Positions 41,836 through 50,024 of a DNA stretch of 64,000 nt are shown in pieces; positions within the stretch are counted from its first letter, which is position 1, and every line of letters begins with the position of its first letter. The position numbers and the translations under genes were made by a program. Under the pieces are notes generated by a model. That model ran no database searches, had not been told where the DNA came from, and saw only the letters and a program-made list of their open reading frames with translations. The DNA is taken from assembly GCA_036504075.1 (NCBI GenBank), contig DASXVX010000098.1, positions 1 to 64,000 on the forward strand, in the 5' to 3' direction. This stretch comes from DASXVX01 sp036504075 (GTDB lineage Bacteria > Bacillota > Sulfobacillia > Symbiobacteriales > Symbiobacteriaceae).

Positions 41836-44046
41836 ATGACCACCACACTCAATCGCCGTGATTTTCTCAAGCTGACCGGCGCCACAGGGACGGCCCTGGC
41901 ACTGGAATGGGGACAGCCCGGACTGGCCCATGCCCAGGGCGAGGCTGCCGAACAGAAGATCCCCACCATATGCGAAATGTGCACGAGCCGCTGCGGGATC
42001 TTTGCGGTCGTCGAGAACGGGAAAGTGACCCGGATCGAAGGGAACCCAGCGCATCCGATTAACCTGGGCCGGCCTTGCGCCCGCGGCAACGCCGGCGTTT
42101 CGGCGCTTTATGAACCCGACCGGCTGAAGCAGCCCCTGAAGCGGGACGCGAGCGGGAAGTTGCAACCCATTTCCTGGGAGCAGGCGTTCAAGGAGATCGG
42201 CGCCAAGCTGACCGAAATGAAGCTAAAGTACGCACCCGAGACACTCGCCTTTATTGAGTATAACAACCTGAATTCGAGCCTCACGAAGCGCTTTGTTGAG
42301 GCCTACGGCTCTCCCAACCACACCGGACATGCCGCGAACTGCTTTGCGAACCGCAACGTCGGGTATTCTGCCGTCTTCGGCTCCCTGCCGACCGTGGACT
42401 ACAAGAACGTAAAGTACTACCTGAGTCCCGGCCGCAACCTGCTGGGCGGCATCAAGGTCTACGAAGTCGCGGGCCTGGCTGAGGCCAAGGCGCACGGCGC
42501 CAAGATCGTGGTGCTCGATCCGCGGTACTCCGAACTGGCGGGCTGGGGCGAATGGCTGCCGATCAAGTCGGCCGGCGACCTGGCGTTCCTGCTGGCCCTG
42601 GCAAACGTCCTGATCACCGAGAACCTGTACGCCAAAGACTGGGTGGCGGCGCACTGCAACGGCTTTGATGAGGTGAAGGCGGAAGTCGTGAAGTACACCC
42701 CCGAGTGGCAGGTGCAGCATACCGACATTCCGGCCGAAACCGTCCGCCGCATTGCCCGTGACATGGCCAAGGCTGCCCCCGCCGCCGTGATCGATCCCGG
42801 CTGGCATGGCGGCAACGGCATGTACTGGAACGGTTACGAGGCGGCGCGGGCCGGCGCCATCGTCAACGCACTGCTGGGCAACATGGGCGCCAAGGGCGGA
42901 CTGAAGCTCGCCCCCAAGGTGGACCTGGGCACGATCGACACTCCCCCGGAAGGAGCCGCGGTAGATGCCGGCGGGGGTGGCTGAGCGGCCACCGGAGCCC
43001 CGGCAGGTGCCGGGCCATGGACCCCGTACCCGAAGCCCGCAGCCGAACGCTACGATGGGCAGGGCACCAAGTACCTCCTCAGCCTCGGTTCCATTCAGGC
43101 GCTCCCGCTGGTCGTAGAGAGCAGCCAGCCGTATCCCGTCCGCGCCGGCATCTTCTTCCGGATCAACCCGGTGAAGTCGTCGGGCGACTCCGCCCGGTGG
43201 ATCAAGGCGCTGCAGAAGTTGGAACTCGTGGTGGCCATCGACACGCAAATGAGCGAGACGGCCATGTACGCGCACTACATTCTGCCCGAGTCCCACTACC
43301 TGGAGCGCATGGACGTTATTTCCGTCGCCAGTGACACCATTTCCATCCGCCAGCCGGTCATCAAGCCGATTAACGACACGAAGTCCGGCTACGAGATCAT
43401 TCAGGGACTGGCGAAGGCGTGTGGCATCGGCGAGTACTTTAACTTCACGATCGAAGAGTACAACGCGGCCCAGCTTGGACCCACCGGCTGGACGCTCCCG
43501 CAACTGGAGGAGAAAGGGCTCGTCAAGGCCGCGGCAATACCGGCCGCCTACGACAAGCTGCCGACCTCGTCGGGCAAGGCCGAACTGGTGCACGAAGGCT
43601 TCGCCAAGTCCGGCGGCACGCGCGTCTTCGGGTGGGTACCGCCCAAGACCCAGCCGGAAGGCGACAAGCTCCGCCTGCTGCACGGGCATATCGCCGTACA
43701 CTCCAACGGTTACACCCAGAACGTGCCGGCCCTGTATGCCCGGATGCCGGAGAACGAACTCTGGCTTCACCCGTCCGTCGCCGGACCCAAGTCCATCAAG
43801 ACCGGCGATTACGTGGAGGTCGCCAACGAGTACGGCAAGGAGCGGCTCAAGGCGCTCGTGACCGAAGGCATCCGGGCCGACTGTGTCTGGATGGCCCACG
43901 GTTTCGGCACCATGTCGCCGGACCAGCACCTGGCCTACAAGAAGGGCGCCAACGACGGCGCGCTCTACCCCATCCTCATGACACCGGTGTCGGCGGCCCT
44001 GGGTCAGGGCGAAGCGACCGTCACGGTGCGAAAGGTAGGTGGGTAA
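41836..44046 (+). CDS. Molybdopterin oxidoreductase catalytic subunit (PhsA/PsrA type), interrupted by in-frame UGA
   Basis: Read through one UGA at codon 383 (42982-42984), this frame gives 736 codons, the normal length for thiosulfate/polysulfide reductase catalytic subunits. It has a Tat signal (NRRDFLKLTG), a [4Fe-4S] motif (Cys46, Cys49, Cys53, Cys81), a probable Mo ligand Cys169 (GHAANCF), and after the UGA a standard C-terminal cofactor domain (HYILPESHYLERMD, GRNLLGG earlier). The frame before and after the UGA is the same, so an indel is not the cause. The UGA lies in a Gly/Ala linker, not at the active site. It could be selenocysteine, a nonsense mutation, or a sequencing error. ATG 41836 follows GGAGGTG. 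Confidence 0.8.
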
Positions 44047-44049
44047 GCG

Positions 44050-44763
44050 ATGGCACGCTACGCATGTTTCATGGATCTCTCGATCTGTGCCGGGTGTGAG
44101 TCCTGCACGGTGGCCTGTCAGAACAAGAACGATCTGACTGCGGACATCGCGTTTACGAAAATCCACCGGTATCAGGAAGGGACATTCCCCAACCTGAAGT
44201 CCACCTTCGTGCCCAACCAGTGCCTGCACTGCGACAATCCGCCGTGCGCGGACGTCTGCCCGACCGGCGCGACCTACAAGACGGCCGAGGGGCCGGTGCA
44301 GGTTAACGACAAGCAGTGCATCGGCTGCAAGTACTGTATCGCGGCGTGCCCGTTCGGCGCCCGGACCTACGACGCAAAGGCGCACGTGGTGAAAAAGTGC
44401 TCCGAGTGCTACGACCGGCTTCAGGCCGGTAAGACGCCGGCCTGCGTCCAGACCTGCATCACCGGCGCCCGCCAGGTCGGGAACCTGGATGACGCCAACG
44501 ACCCCATCCACAAGGTCATCGCCCAGCCAAACACCGTCAAGGTGGGCGGCACCAACTTCTACTTCAAGCTGCCCGAGGGCATCGCGCGGACGGTCCTGCC
44601 GGCTGACTCCAAGGAATCGGCGGTCACCTATGCCTGGCAGTCGATTCTGCAGCCGTTCGGCCAGATGGCGCTGGGCGGCGCCGCCGGTGCCGTGCTGCTG
44701 AGTGCGGCCGCGTTTGTGGTGAAGTCCGTGAAGAAGGAGGGCGACGAGCATGGCGATCACTAA
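44050..44763 (+). CDS. Four-cluster ferredoxin subunit (PhsB/PsrB type) with C-terminal anchor
   Basis: A 237-residue iron-sulfur protein with four Cys groups: CAGCESCTVAC, CLHCDNPPCADVC, CIGCKYCIAACP and CSECYDRLQ...CVQTC. This matches the electron-transfer subunit of DMSO-reductase-family complexes. Residues about 200-225 form a hydrophobic helix (MALGGAAGAVLLSAAAFVV) that would anchor it. It lies 3 bases after the catalytic subunit gene and overlaps the membrane subunit gene by 14 nt. Confidence 0.92.
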   Translation: MARYACFMDLSICAGCESCTVACQNKNDLTADIAFTKIHRYQEGTFPNLKSTFVPNQCLHCDNPPCADVCPTGATYKTAEGPVQVNDKQCIGCKYCIAACPFGARTYDAKAHVVKKCSECYDRLQAGKTPACVQTCITGARQVGNLDDANDPIHKVIAQPNTVKVGGTNFYFKLPEGIARTVLPADSKESAVTYAWQSILQPFGQMALGGAAGAVLLSAAAFVVKSVKKEGDEHGDH

Positions 44764-45442
44764 CCAGGTCCCGAGGGCAGCGGCACAAGCCCGCCCGGAC
44801 ATGGTCTATCGCTTCAGCGTGGCGGAACGGATCGCCCACTGGAACCATGCGCTCTCGTTCATCGTGCTGTTCATTACGGGTTCAGCCCTGGTCTTCCGTG
44901 GGTTCGCTGCGCTGCTGGGCCGCGACGGCCTGCTCGCAGCCGGGCTGGTGCACCGGGTGGGAGCCGGATTCTTCACCGTGCTGACGATTCCGGTGCTGGT
45001 CATCGGGGCACGGCGGCTTGCCGGCGAGTGGGTCCGGACGTCGTTCCAGTTCGATCAGGACGACCGGCGCTTCCTGGTGCTGTTCGCCCGGGACTTCTTC
45101 GGGCTGAAAGTGAAGCTGCCCGACCAGGGCCGGTTCAACGCCGGCGAGAAAATCAACTCGATTTTGCAGATTCTGGGCTGGCCGGCCATGGTGATTACGG
45201 GCTGGATGCTGGTCTGGAAAGACGCCTTCTCCCCCGCCGTCGTGCAGTGGGTGCTCGCCATCCACTCCTTTACCGCCTTTCTCCTGGGTGCGGCGGTCAT
45301 CGGCCATATCTACCTGGCGTCGCTGCACCCCCATGCCCGCCCCGGCTTCACCGGCATGACCACCGGCTGGGTTCCCGCCTGGTGGGCCAAAGGTCACTAC
45401 CGCAAGTGGTACGATTCGGCCACCGGACGGCCGACCCGATAA
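44750..45442 (+). CDS. Cytochrome b membrane subunit (FdnI/formate dehydrogenase gamma type)
   Basis: A 230-residue, four-helix membrane protein with His residues in the positions expected for b hemes (RIAHWNHALSF, LVHRVGAGF, AIHSFTAF, GHIYLASLHPH). It should exchange electrons between quinol and the ferredoxin subunit. AAGGAGGG precedes the ATG inside the upstream gene. With the two preceding genes it makes a complete membrane-bound reductase, ended by a long terminator. Confidence 0.88.
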   Translation: MAITNQVPRAAAQARPDMVYRFSVAERIAHWNHALSFIVLFITGSALVFRGFAALLGRDGLLAAGLVHRVGAGFFTVLTIPVLVIGARRLAGEWVRTSFQFDQDDRRFLVLFARDFFGLKVKLPDQGRFNAGEKINSILQILGWPAMVITGWMLVWKDAFSPAVVQWVLAIHSFTAFLLGAAVIGHIYLASLHPHARPGFTGMTTGWVPAWWAKGHYRKWYDSATGRPTR

Positions 45443-45462
45443 CACGCCCCCGTCCTGCAGCG

Positions 45463-45502
45463 AGAGCCGGCGCCTGAGGGAATCACCCTCAGCGCCGGCT
45501 CT
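45463..45502 (+). terminator. Terminator of the reductase operon
   Basis: A 17-base stem with one bulged C (45463-45480 and 45486-45502) and a 5-nt loop, followed by TTTCG. The next 180 bases hold nothing recognisable before the promoter at 45681. Confidence 0.85.
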
Positions 45503-45680
45503 TTCGCAGCCGTGCTCTTCGTCGACACCGAAGGTGGTCAGGTACTCGGTCACGGAGATGCCGGCGCCGGTGAGCAAACCTGGGGGAGCCGCAGGGCGCC
45601 GCCATTGATGACCGGAACCGCTGTAACGGGCTTGCGCCGTCTTGGGTGCACCAAGGGCTGCTTGTGGCCCGTGGCAGCGC

Positions 45681-45709
45681 TTGACAGAAGCGGATATCGT
45701 TAGTACACT
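45681..45709 (+). promoter_or_regulatory. Promoter of TPR regulator locus 2
   Basis: Perfect TTGACA (45681-45686), 17-nt spacer starting GAA, TACACT (45704-45709). It resembles the promoter of the paralogous gene at 10665. Confidence 0.65.
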
Positions 45710-45742
45710 GTTTCCAGGTACTTCCATCCGGGAGGTGGTAGT

Positions 45743-46636
45743 GTGCCACTCACGAAGCTGGAGAAGCTGGTGCGCTCAGGACAGTACGCTCAAGGGATGC
45801 GTGAGTTCCTGGCGCTGGAGAAGGAGTCGCTGACTCCGGGGCAGCTCGGCTTTGCGTATCACTGTGTTTCGGTTTGCCAGTACCAGACTGACAAGATCTT
45901 TCCCGCGCTCGAATATGCGAAAAGGGCTGAGGAGCAGGCGATCCTAGCCGGCAACGACGTCCTCCTCGGGCGCATCTGGTCTAACTTGATTGCGTGCTGC
46001 ATGGACATCGGTGATACGCACCTGGCCGTGGAGTATGGAGAGAAGTGGCTGGCGAACATTGACCGGTTCCCAGAACTGCGGAGTCAGACAGCCAAGGTCC
46101 ATTTCAACTTGGCTCAGACGTTCCGGGTGCGTAAGGAGTTCTCCCGGATGTTTGAGCACTTCGATCTCGGCATGACCTACATAGGTGACATGCCCGTCTC
46201 TCTTCGGGTCCACTTCCATCAGGTCTACGCCTGGTGCCTGTACTCGCACGAACGAATTGCTGAAGGCGACTTCCAGGCGCAGCGGGCAGGCGAGCTGGTG
46301 GAGGAGTCGGACGTCGAAGGCATCCGAGAGCATCTCTTGCTCAAGGGGTATCGAGCGTACCAGATGGGTGACGTCCAGAACGCCATGCACATCTGCGAGG
46401 AGTTCATCGTCCCCGATGCGCCGACAACGAAGCGGCAGGAGTTCTGGGCCCTCTGGATGATTGGGATGGCTGCCTGCGACTTTGGCAACTTCGAGCACGG
46501 CATGGCAATATCCGCCCTCACCCTGGACCTGGCCACCAGCATCAAGCACTCCGAGTTCATCAATCGAGCCAGTGAACTGAGGCGTCGAGCCTATCGGCTC
46601 GGGACGCTGCATAGCGGAGATGACCCGGCGGGCTAA
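45743..46636 (+). CDS. TPR regulator, Rap-like (paralogue 2)
   Basis: A 297-residue all-helical protein with TPR-like repeats (WSNLIACCMDIGDTHLAVEY, VHFNLAQTFRVRKEFSRMFE, GYRAYQMGDVQNAMHICEEF). It is paralogous to the gene at 10733 in length, opening segment and the IGDT ... NLAQT core. GTG 45743 follows GGGAGGTGG. Its stop codon forms the loop of a terminator hairpin. A short exported-peptide gene follows, then a secreted toxin and a probable immunity gene. By analogy with Rap and other RRNPP proteins it may bind the matured peptide; its output is unknown. Confidence 0.75.
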   Translation: MPLTKLEKLVRSGQYAQGMREFLALEKESLTPGQLGFAYHCVSVCQYQTDKIFPALEYAKRAEEQAILAGNDVLLGRIWSNLIACCMDIGDTHLAVEYGEKWLANIDRFPELRSQTAKVHFNLAQTFRVRKEFSRMFEHFDLGMTYIGDMPVSLRVHFHQVYAWCLYSHERIAEGDFQAQRAGELVEESDVEGIREHLLLKGYRAYQMGDVQNAMHICEEFIVPDAPTTKRQEFWALWMIGMAACDFGNFEHGMAISALTLDLATSIKHSEFINRASELRRRAYRLGTLHSGDDPAG

Positions 46637-46643
46637 GCCCGCC
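46627..46643 (+). terminator. Terminator whose loop is the stop codon of the TPR gene
   Basis: GGCGGGC-TAA-GCCCGCC (46627-46643) followed by TTCTCCT. The stop codon of the TPR gene is the loop itself. Confidence 0.6.
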
Positions 46644-46758
46644 TTCTCCTGAGGAGCAATTTCTCTGGCAGCGAAAATCATGCTGGAGGGAAAAAGCACC
46701 GAACCTTCCAGGGGTCAGGGCGGACGAAAAGGAATCATGTCATAGGAGGGTGATCCCT

Positions 46759-46890
46759 GTGAAGAAGACTACCGTGATCCTGCTGACCCTGATCATTAGC
46801 CTTCTCGCGCTGACGTCGACGGCTCTGGCCGACAGAGGTGGCATCGTTACCCTTAGCGTGGCGCCCGGGGCCACGAACACGATCCGCTAA
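46759..46890 (+). CDS. Exported short peptide, Phr-like (locus 2)
   Basis: A 43-residue product starting at GTG 46759 behind GGAGGGTG. The N-terminal KKTTVILLTLIISLLAL stretch ending in TALA is a signal peptide; cleavage would leave DRGGIVTLSVAPGATNTIR (19 residues). Position, size and plan match the peptide gene at 11817 after the paralogous TPR gene, while the mature sequences differ, as expected for pairs with private specificity. A strong terminator follows, so the peptide is transcribed apart from the toxin gene. Confidence 0.65.
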   Translation: MKKTTVILLTLIISLLALTSTALADRGGIVTLSVAPGATNTIR

Positions 46891-46894
46891 CTGG

Positions 46895-46916
46895 GGGGCC
46901 GGCAGAGTCCGGCCCC
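46895..46916 (+). terminator. Terminator of the exported peptide 2 gene
   Basis: GGGGCCGG / CCGGCCCC (46895-46902, 46909-46916) followed by TTTCTCT, four bases after the peptide stop codon. Confidence 0.8.
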
Positions 46917-46947
46917 TTTCTCTGCGCTGATGTTTCGCTGGGAGATT

Positions 46948-46961
46948 ATATGGCCCCATAT
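46948..46961 (+). promoter_or_regulatory. Palindrome in the toxin gene upstream region
   Basis: ATATGG-CC-CCATAT is a perfect 14-base palindrome about 60 bases before the toxin start. A wider CTGGGAG/CTCCCAG pair flanks it. A weak promoter candidate (TTCCAA, 17 nt, TATGCT) lies just downstream. It could be a regulator site. Confidence 0.35.
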
Positions 46962-47023
46962 TCTTCCAATACTCGCTCCCAGGTGATATGCTGCACCCAG
47001 CATCTGGAAGCGAGGTGTTGGGT

Positions 47024-48511
47024 TTGCGGAAGATCGGTGTAGCGGTGCTCCTGGCAATCTGCACGCTCCTGTCCGGTCTGGGCGCCCGGCCGGTGATGGC
47101 CGAATCGCTGGCGTCAGAGTTCTGGTGGGTCGACCCGAGTCAGGCGTTCGTGGTCAACGGTCAGTTGGTGTGGACACAAGTCCGTAACGACCTGTGGGAC
47201 CACGCCGGGGTGGAAGCCTCGGAGATGGCCCGGGGCCTGGGGCTCAACTTCCCGAGCCCGGATTATCGGGACCATGTTCCGTCCAGCGTGAAGCTGGAAG
47301 ACCAGACCTTCGTCGAGAAGAAGCCTGGGACGTGCACGTTCATCTGGAGCCGGGACTGCTTCAACTCCAAGGCCCCCAGGGTGGAGAAGGTCTGGTTCCA
47401 CTCTGGAAACCTTAACCGGGTCGTCGTCATGTCCTGGGACGATACCTACTGGAACGGGCAGCGGAAAGGTGACGGTTTCTACATCCGGGATGGGAAGCGG
47501 TTCGTGCGGTTCGACGAGGTCGCGCCGGCCTTCGGGGGCTATGTCCATCAGGACAGTCGAGGTCTGATCTACGTCGACATGCCGCCCCGGGTGCCTGGTC
47601 TTCAAGCAGCCGAAGCGTGCGTGATGAACGGTCAGTACGACACTTGCGATCTCGCCTCCATGCTGCTGCCGGAGGCGGTCGGCACCCGTGGTAGCGAGGA
47701 CGCCTTCTGGCTGCTGGGCTATCAGGCGGACACCCGGAGTCGGGACGGCGTGTACGGCCGCCTGTTCCGCATGTGGAATCAGGCGGGGCTCCGCTACGAC
47801 GGGCGTAAGCCGACGGCGCTGGACACCCTGACCGAGGCCATCGACAAAGTCGTCATCCTCGTCTCAACCGCTTACCTGATCGACGCCGGCATGGATGCGC
47901 TGATGTGGCGGTACGCCCCGGCGGAGGCGATGAAGGCGGCTCAGTTCCAGGCGGAGCGGGACTACCGTGTCGCCGCCTACATGGCGGCGAAGGCGCCGGC
48001 GGCCGTGGTGGCCAGGGCGGCAGAGAAGATGGTGGGAGAGTCCGTGCTGCCTGAGATGAGCCGCCCGCCCGGCCGTGGCTTCTATTACCTGGTGAGGTCG
48101 TACCCGAGTCCGGCGCCCGCCCGGGCCCAGGAGGAGCTGGCGGGCGGCTTTGTCCGGCCGATCCCCGGCTACCCCGGCAAGTACCTGGTGAAGGAGTTCG
48201 GGACCCGTGCGGACGGGTACTGGATGGACAACTACGTCTGCGGGACCTGCATCGAGGCGAAGGGGAACTACGACTGGCTGGTGAAGAACGGGCGAATCAA
48301 CCCCTCCTTCTACAAAACGGAGGACGGGGCGATCCCGAAGATCGTGAAGGAGCTGCGCATCCACGTTCGGGAAACCGCGATGTTTGACGACAACGTTTAC
48401 TGGGCGTTTGAAGGCAAGAGCTTCATGGATGCGTTCAGGACCTACTTGGGTGAGTACCATCCCGACCTGTACGAGCTGCTCGACAGCAAGGTTTTCTTCA
48501 GCACACCCTAA
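47024..48511 (+). CDS. Secreted polymorphic toxin with Tox-REase-5-like C-terminal nuclease domain
   Basis: A 495-residue protein. Residues 1-26 are a signal peptide (KIGVAVLLAICTLLSG ... PVMA). Residues 27-280 form a soluble domain of unknown type with two Cys pairs; a helical linker follows. The last 100 residues contain MDNYVCGTCIEAKGNYDWLV, in which Asp402, Glu411 and Lys413 give a PD-(D/E)xK-like nuclease pattern, as in the Tox-REase-5 toxin domain. A small acidic protein gene follows at once, fitting a toxin-immunity pair. The start is a TTG behind GAGGTG. The nuclease call rests on motif resemblance. Confidence 0.65.
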   Translation: MRKIGVAVLLAICTLLSGLGARPVMAESLASEFWWVDPSQAFVVNGQLVWTQVRNDLWDHAGVEASEMARGLGLNFPSPDYRDHVPSSVKLEDQTFVEKKPGTCTFIWSRDCFNSKAPRVEKVWFHSGNLNRVVVMSWDDTYWNGQRKGDGFYIRDGKRFVRFDEVAPAFGGYVHQDSRGLIYVDMPPRVPGLQAAEACVMNGQYDTCDLASMLLPEAVGTRGSEDAFWLLGYQADTRSRDGVYGRLFRMWNQAGLRYDGRKPTALDTLTEAIDKVVILVSTAYLIDAGMDALMWRYAPAEAMKAAQFQAERDYRVAAYMAAKAPAAVVARAAEKMVGESVLPEMSRPPGRGFYYLVRSYPSPAPARAQEELAGGFVRPIPGYPGKYLVKEFGTRADGYWMDNYVCGTCIEAKGNYDWLVKNGRINPSFYKTEDGAIPKIVKELRIHVRETAMFDDNVYWAFEGKSFMDAFRTYLGEYHPDLYELLDSKVFFSTP

Positions 48512-48526
48512 GAGGGGGCTACCTGC

Positions 48527-48907
48527 ATGAGCTGGACTTCTGTGTTCGTTGCGGCCGACAGTGAATTCGTGCCGCCAGATGGGTTCCTGGAACGGGTTGC
48601 GGAAGTGCTCCGCGCACACGGGGTCATCGGCGACCTGGTTTCTGATCAGGAGCCGGGCCGGGTCTCAGTCACCTACGGACCGGGGCCCAAAACCACCGAG
48701 CTCTCCGAGTTCGGCCGCTGCGACTTCATCAGCGTCTATGTAAGCGGCGAGCCCGAGATGCTGTGGGACAGCGAAGGCCCGTGGTGGGAATCCCGGTTCT
48801 TCGTTGAGCTCAGGGAGTTTGGGACGGAGGCTGAGAGCATCCGAGAGATCCTGGAGCGAGAGCTGCAGATCCCCTGCCTCACGGCGAAGTACGCCTACGT
48901 CATGTAG
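48527..48907 (+). CDS. Probable immunity protein for the upstream toxin
   Basis: A 126-residue acidic, cytosolic protein without signal peptide, starting at ATG 48527 behind AGAGGGGG, 15 bases after the toxin stop. Segments such as SVYVSGEPEMLWDSEGPWWE and many Glu and Asp residues suit an inhibitor of a basic nuclease. Its size recalls the Imm52-type immunity proteins that accompany Tox-REase-5 toxins, but I could not verify family membership. A clean terminator ends the pair. Confidence 0.55.
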   Translation: MSWTSVFVAADSEFVPPDGFLERVAEVLRAHGVIGDLVSDQEPGRVSVTYGPGPKTTELSEFGRCDFISVYVSGEPEMLWDSEGPWWESRFFVELREFGTEAESIREILERELQIPCLTAKYAYVM

Positions 48908-48922
48908 ATCCACGACATCGGT

Positions 48923-48947
48923 ACGGGCGCCCCATTCGGGCGCCCGT
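48923..48947. terminator. Terminator after the immunity gene
   Basis: ACGGGCGCCC / GGGCGCCCGT (48923-48932, 48938-48947) with a 5-nt loop, between convergent genes. Confidence 0.75.
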
Positions 48948-48962
48948 AAAGGGTGGGAAAGG

Positions 48963-50024
48963 TCAGCACCCCGGAGCCGCCGGTAGCGGCAGGCGAACCC
49001 TGAGCCACGTCTCCCCGGGGCGGCTCTCCGCCCAGACCCGGCCTTCCTGGGCGTCCACCAGGTTCTGCACGATGGCCAGCCCGATGCCGGCGCCGCCCGT
49101 TTCCCGGGACCGGGACTTATCGGCCCGGTAAAAGCGCTCGAATATATGCGGCAAGTCGGCGGGCTGGATTCCCGGCCCGCCGTTGCCAATGGCCACTGTG
49201 CCGCTCCCATCTACCACCACCCTGACCCACTCGCCTTCCGGCGCGTACTTCCCGGCGTTGTCCAGCAAGTTCACCAGCACCTGCACCAGGGCGTCCCGGT
49301 TGGCCAGCACTACCGGCCCCGCGGGCGGCAAGTCGGCCGTAACCGCCAGCGCCCTGGCCTCGAACAGCGGCATCATGCCCGCCAGCACCTCCCCCACGGT
49401 CCGGGAGAGGTCCAGCGGCGCCCGCACCAGGCCGCCCCGCGGGACGGCGTCGCTGACGGACAGCGAGTGAATCGCCTCCACCAGCCGGGTCAGCCGGGCG
49501 ACCTCCTCGGCCACCTGCTCCAGGTTCCGCTCGTCGGCCGGGAGCAGGCCGTCCCGCATGGCGCAGAGCAGGCCCTGGGCGCTAGTCAGCGGGGTCCGGA
49601 GTTCATGGGCCACGTTCTGGACCAGGTCCCGCCGCAGTTGCTCCACCCGGGAGAGCGATTCGGTCATCTGGTCGATGGCCCGGGCCAGGCGGCCCAGTTC
49701 GTCCCGGGCAGACTCGCCAAGCCGCCGGCTGTAATCGCCGGCGGCTACGGCCGCGGCCACCTCCTGAATGCGCAGCAGCGGCCGGATAATCTGCCGGGCC
49801 AGCAGCCAGGCCAGCACCCCGGCCGCCACCGACGTCACCACCGTCGTCCCCGCCAGCCAGTACCCGGTCTGCCGGAGGAAGCCGGGCAGCTTGTCCGTCG
49901 TCATCATATCGCCGTGAATGATCACCAGGTAGGCCAACTGACGAACGCCGACGCCCGCCGCCACCACCGCCAGCACGACCACGCCGATCTGCACGAATGC
50001 CAGCCGGGACAGCAGCGATTTCAT
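48963..50024 (-). CDS. Sensor histidine kinase
   Basis: A 353-residue membrane kinase: two transmembrane helices bracketing a short extracytoplasmic loop (about residues 10-85), a HAMP domain (RQIIRPLLRIQEVAAAVAAG), the H-box HELRTPLTSA, and an ATPase domain with NLLDNAGKYA, GNGGPGI and ETGGAGIGLAI. The ATG at 50024 follows GGGAGGG and overlaps the response regulator stop by 4 nt. The pair is cotranscribed with the molybdoenzyme fusion upstream, like HprSR with MsrPQ in E. coli. Confidence 0.9.
   Translation of the reverse strand: MKSLLSRLAFVQIGVVVLAVVAAGVGVRQLAYLVIIHGDMMTTDKLPGFLRQTGYWLAGTTVVTSVAAGVLAWLLARQIIRPLLRIQEVAAAVAAGDYSRRLGESARDELGRLARAIDQMTESLSRVEQLRRDLVQNVAHELRTPLTSAQGLLCAMRDGLLPADERNLEQVAEEVARLTRLVEAIHSLSVSDAVPRGGLVRAPLDLSRTVGEVLAGMMPLFEARALAVTADLPPAGPVVLANRDALVQVLVNLLDNAGKYAPEGEWVRVVVDGSGTVAIGNGGPGIQPADLPHIFERFYRADKSRSRETGGAGIGLAIVQNLVDAQEGRVWAESRPGETWLRVRLPLPAAPGC

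Noticed and set aside
41827..42984. Molybdenum enzyme fragment as a complete 385-residue gene
   Set aside because: The frame continues in phase after the UGA into the rest of the conserved domain, so the fragment is not a natural end.
42223..44802. 859-codon minus-strand frame opposite the molybdenum reductase genes
   Set aside because: It covers three well-supported genes in antisense and shows no protein family signal. Its length reflects GC bias.
45489..45749. 86-codon minus-strand frame between the reductase operon and TPR locus 2
   Set aside because: No ribosome site, no family resemblance, and it overlaps the terminator and the promoter of the neighbouring units.
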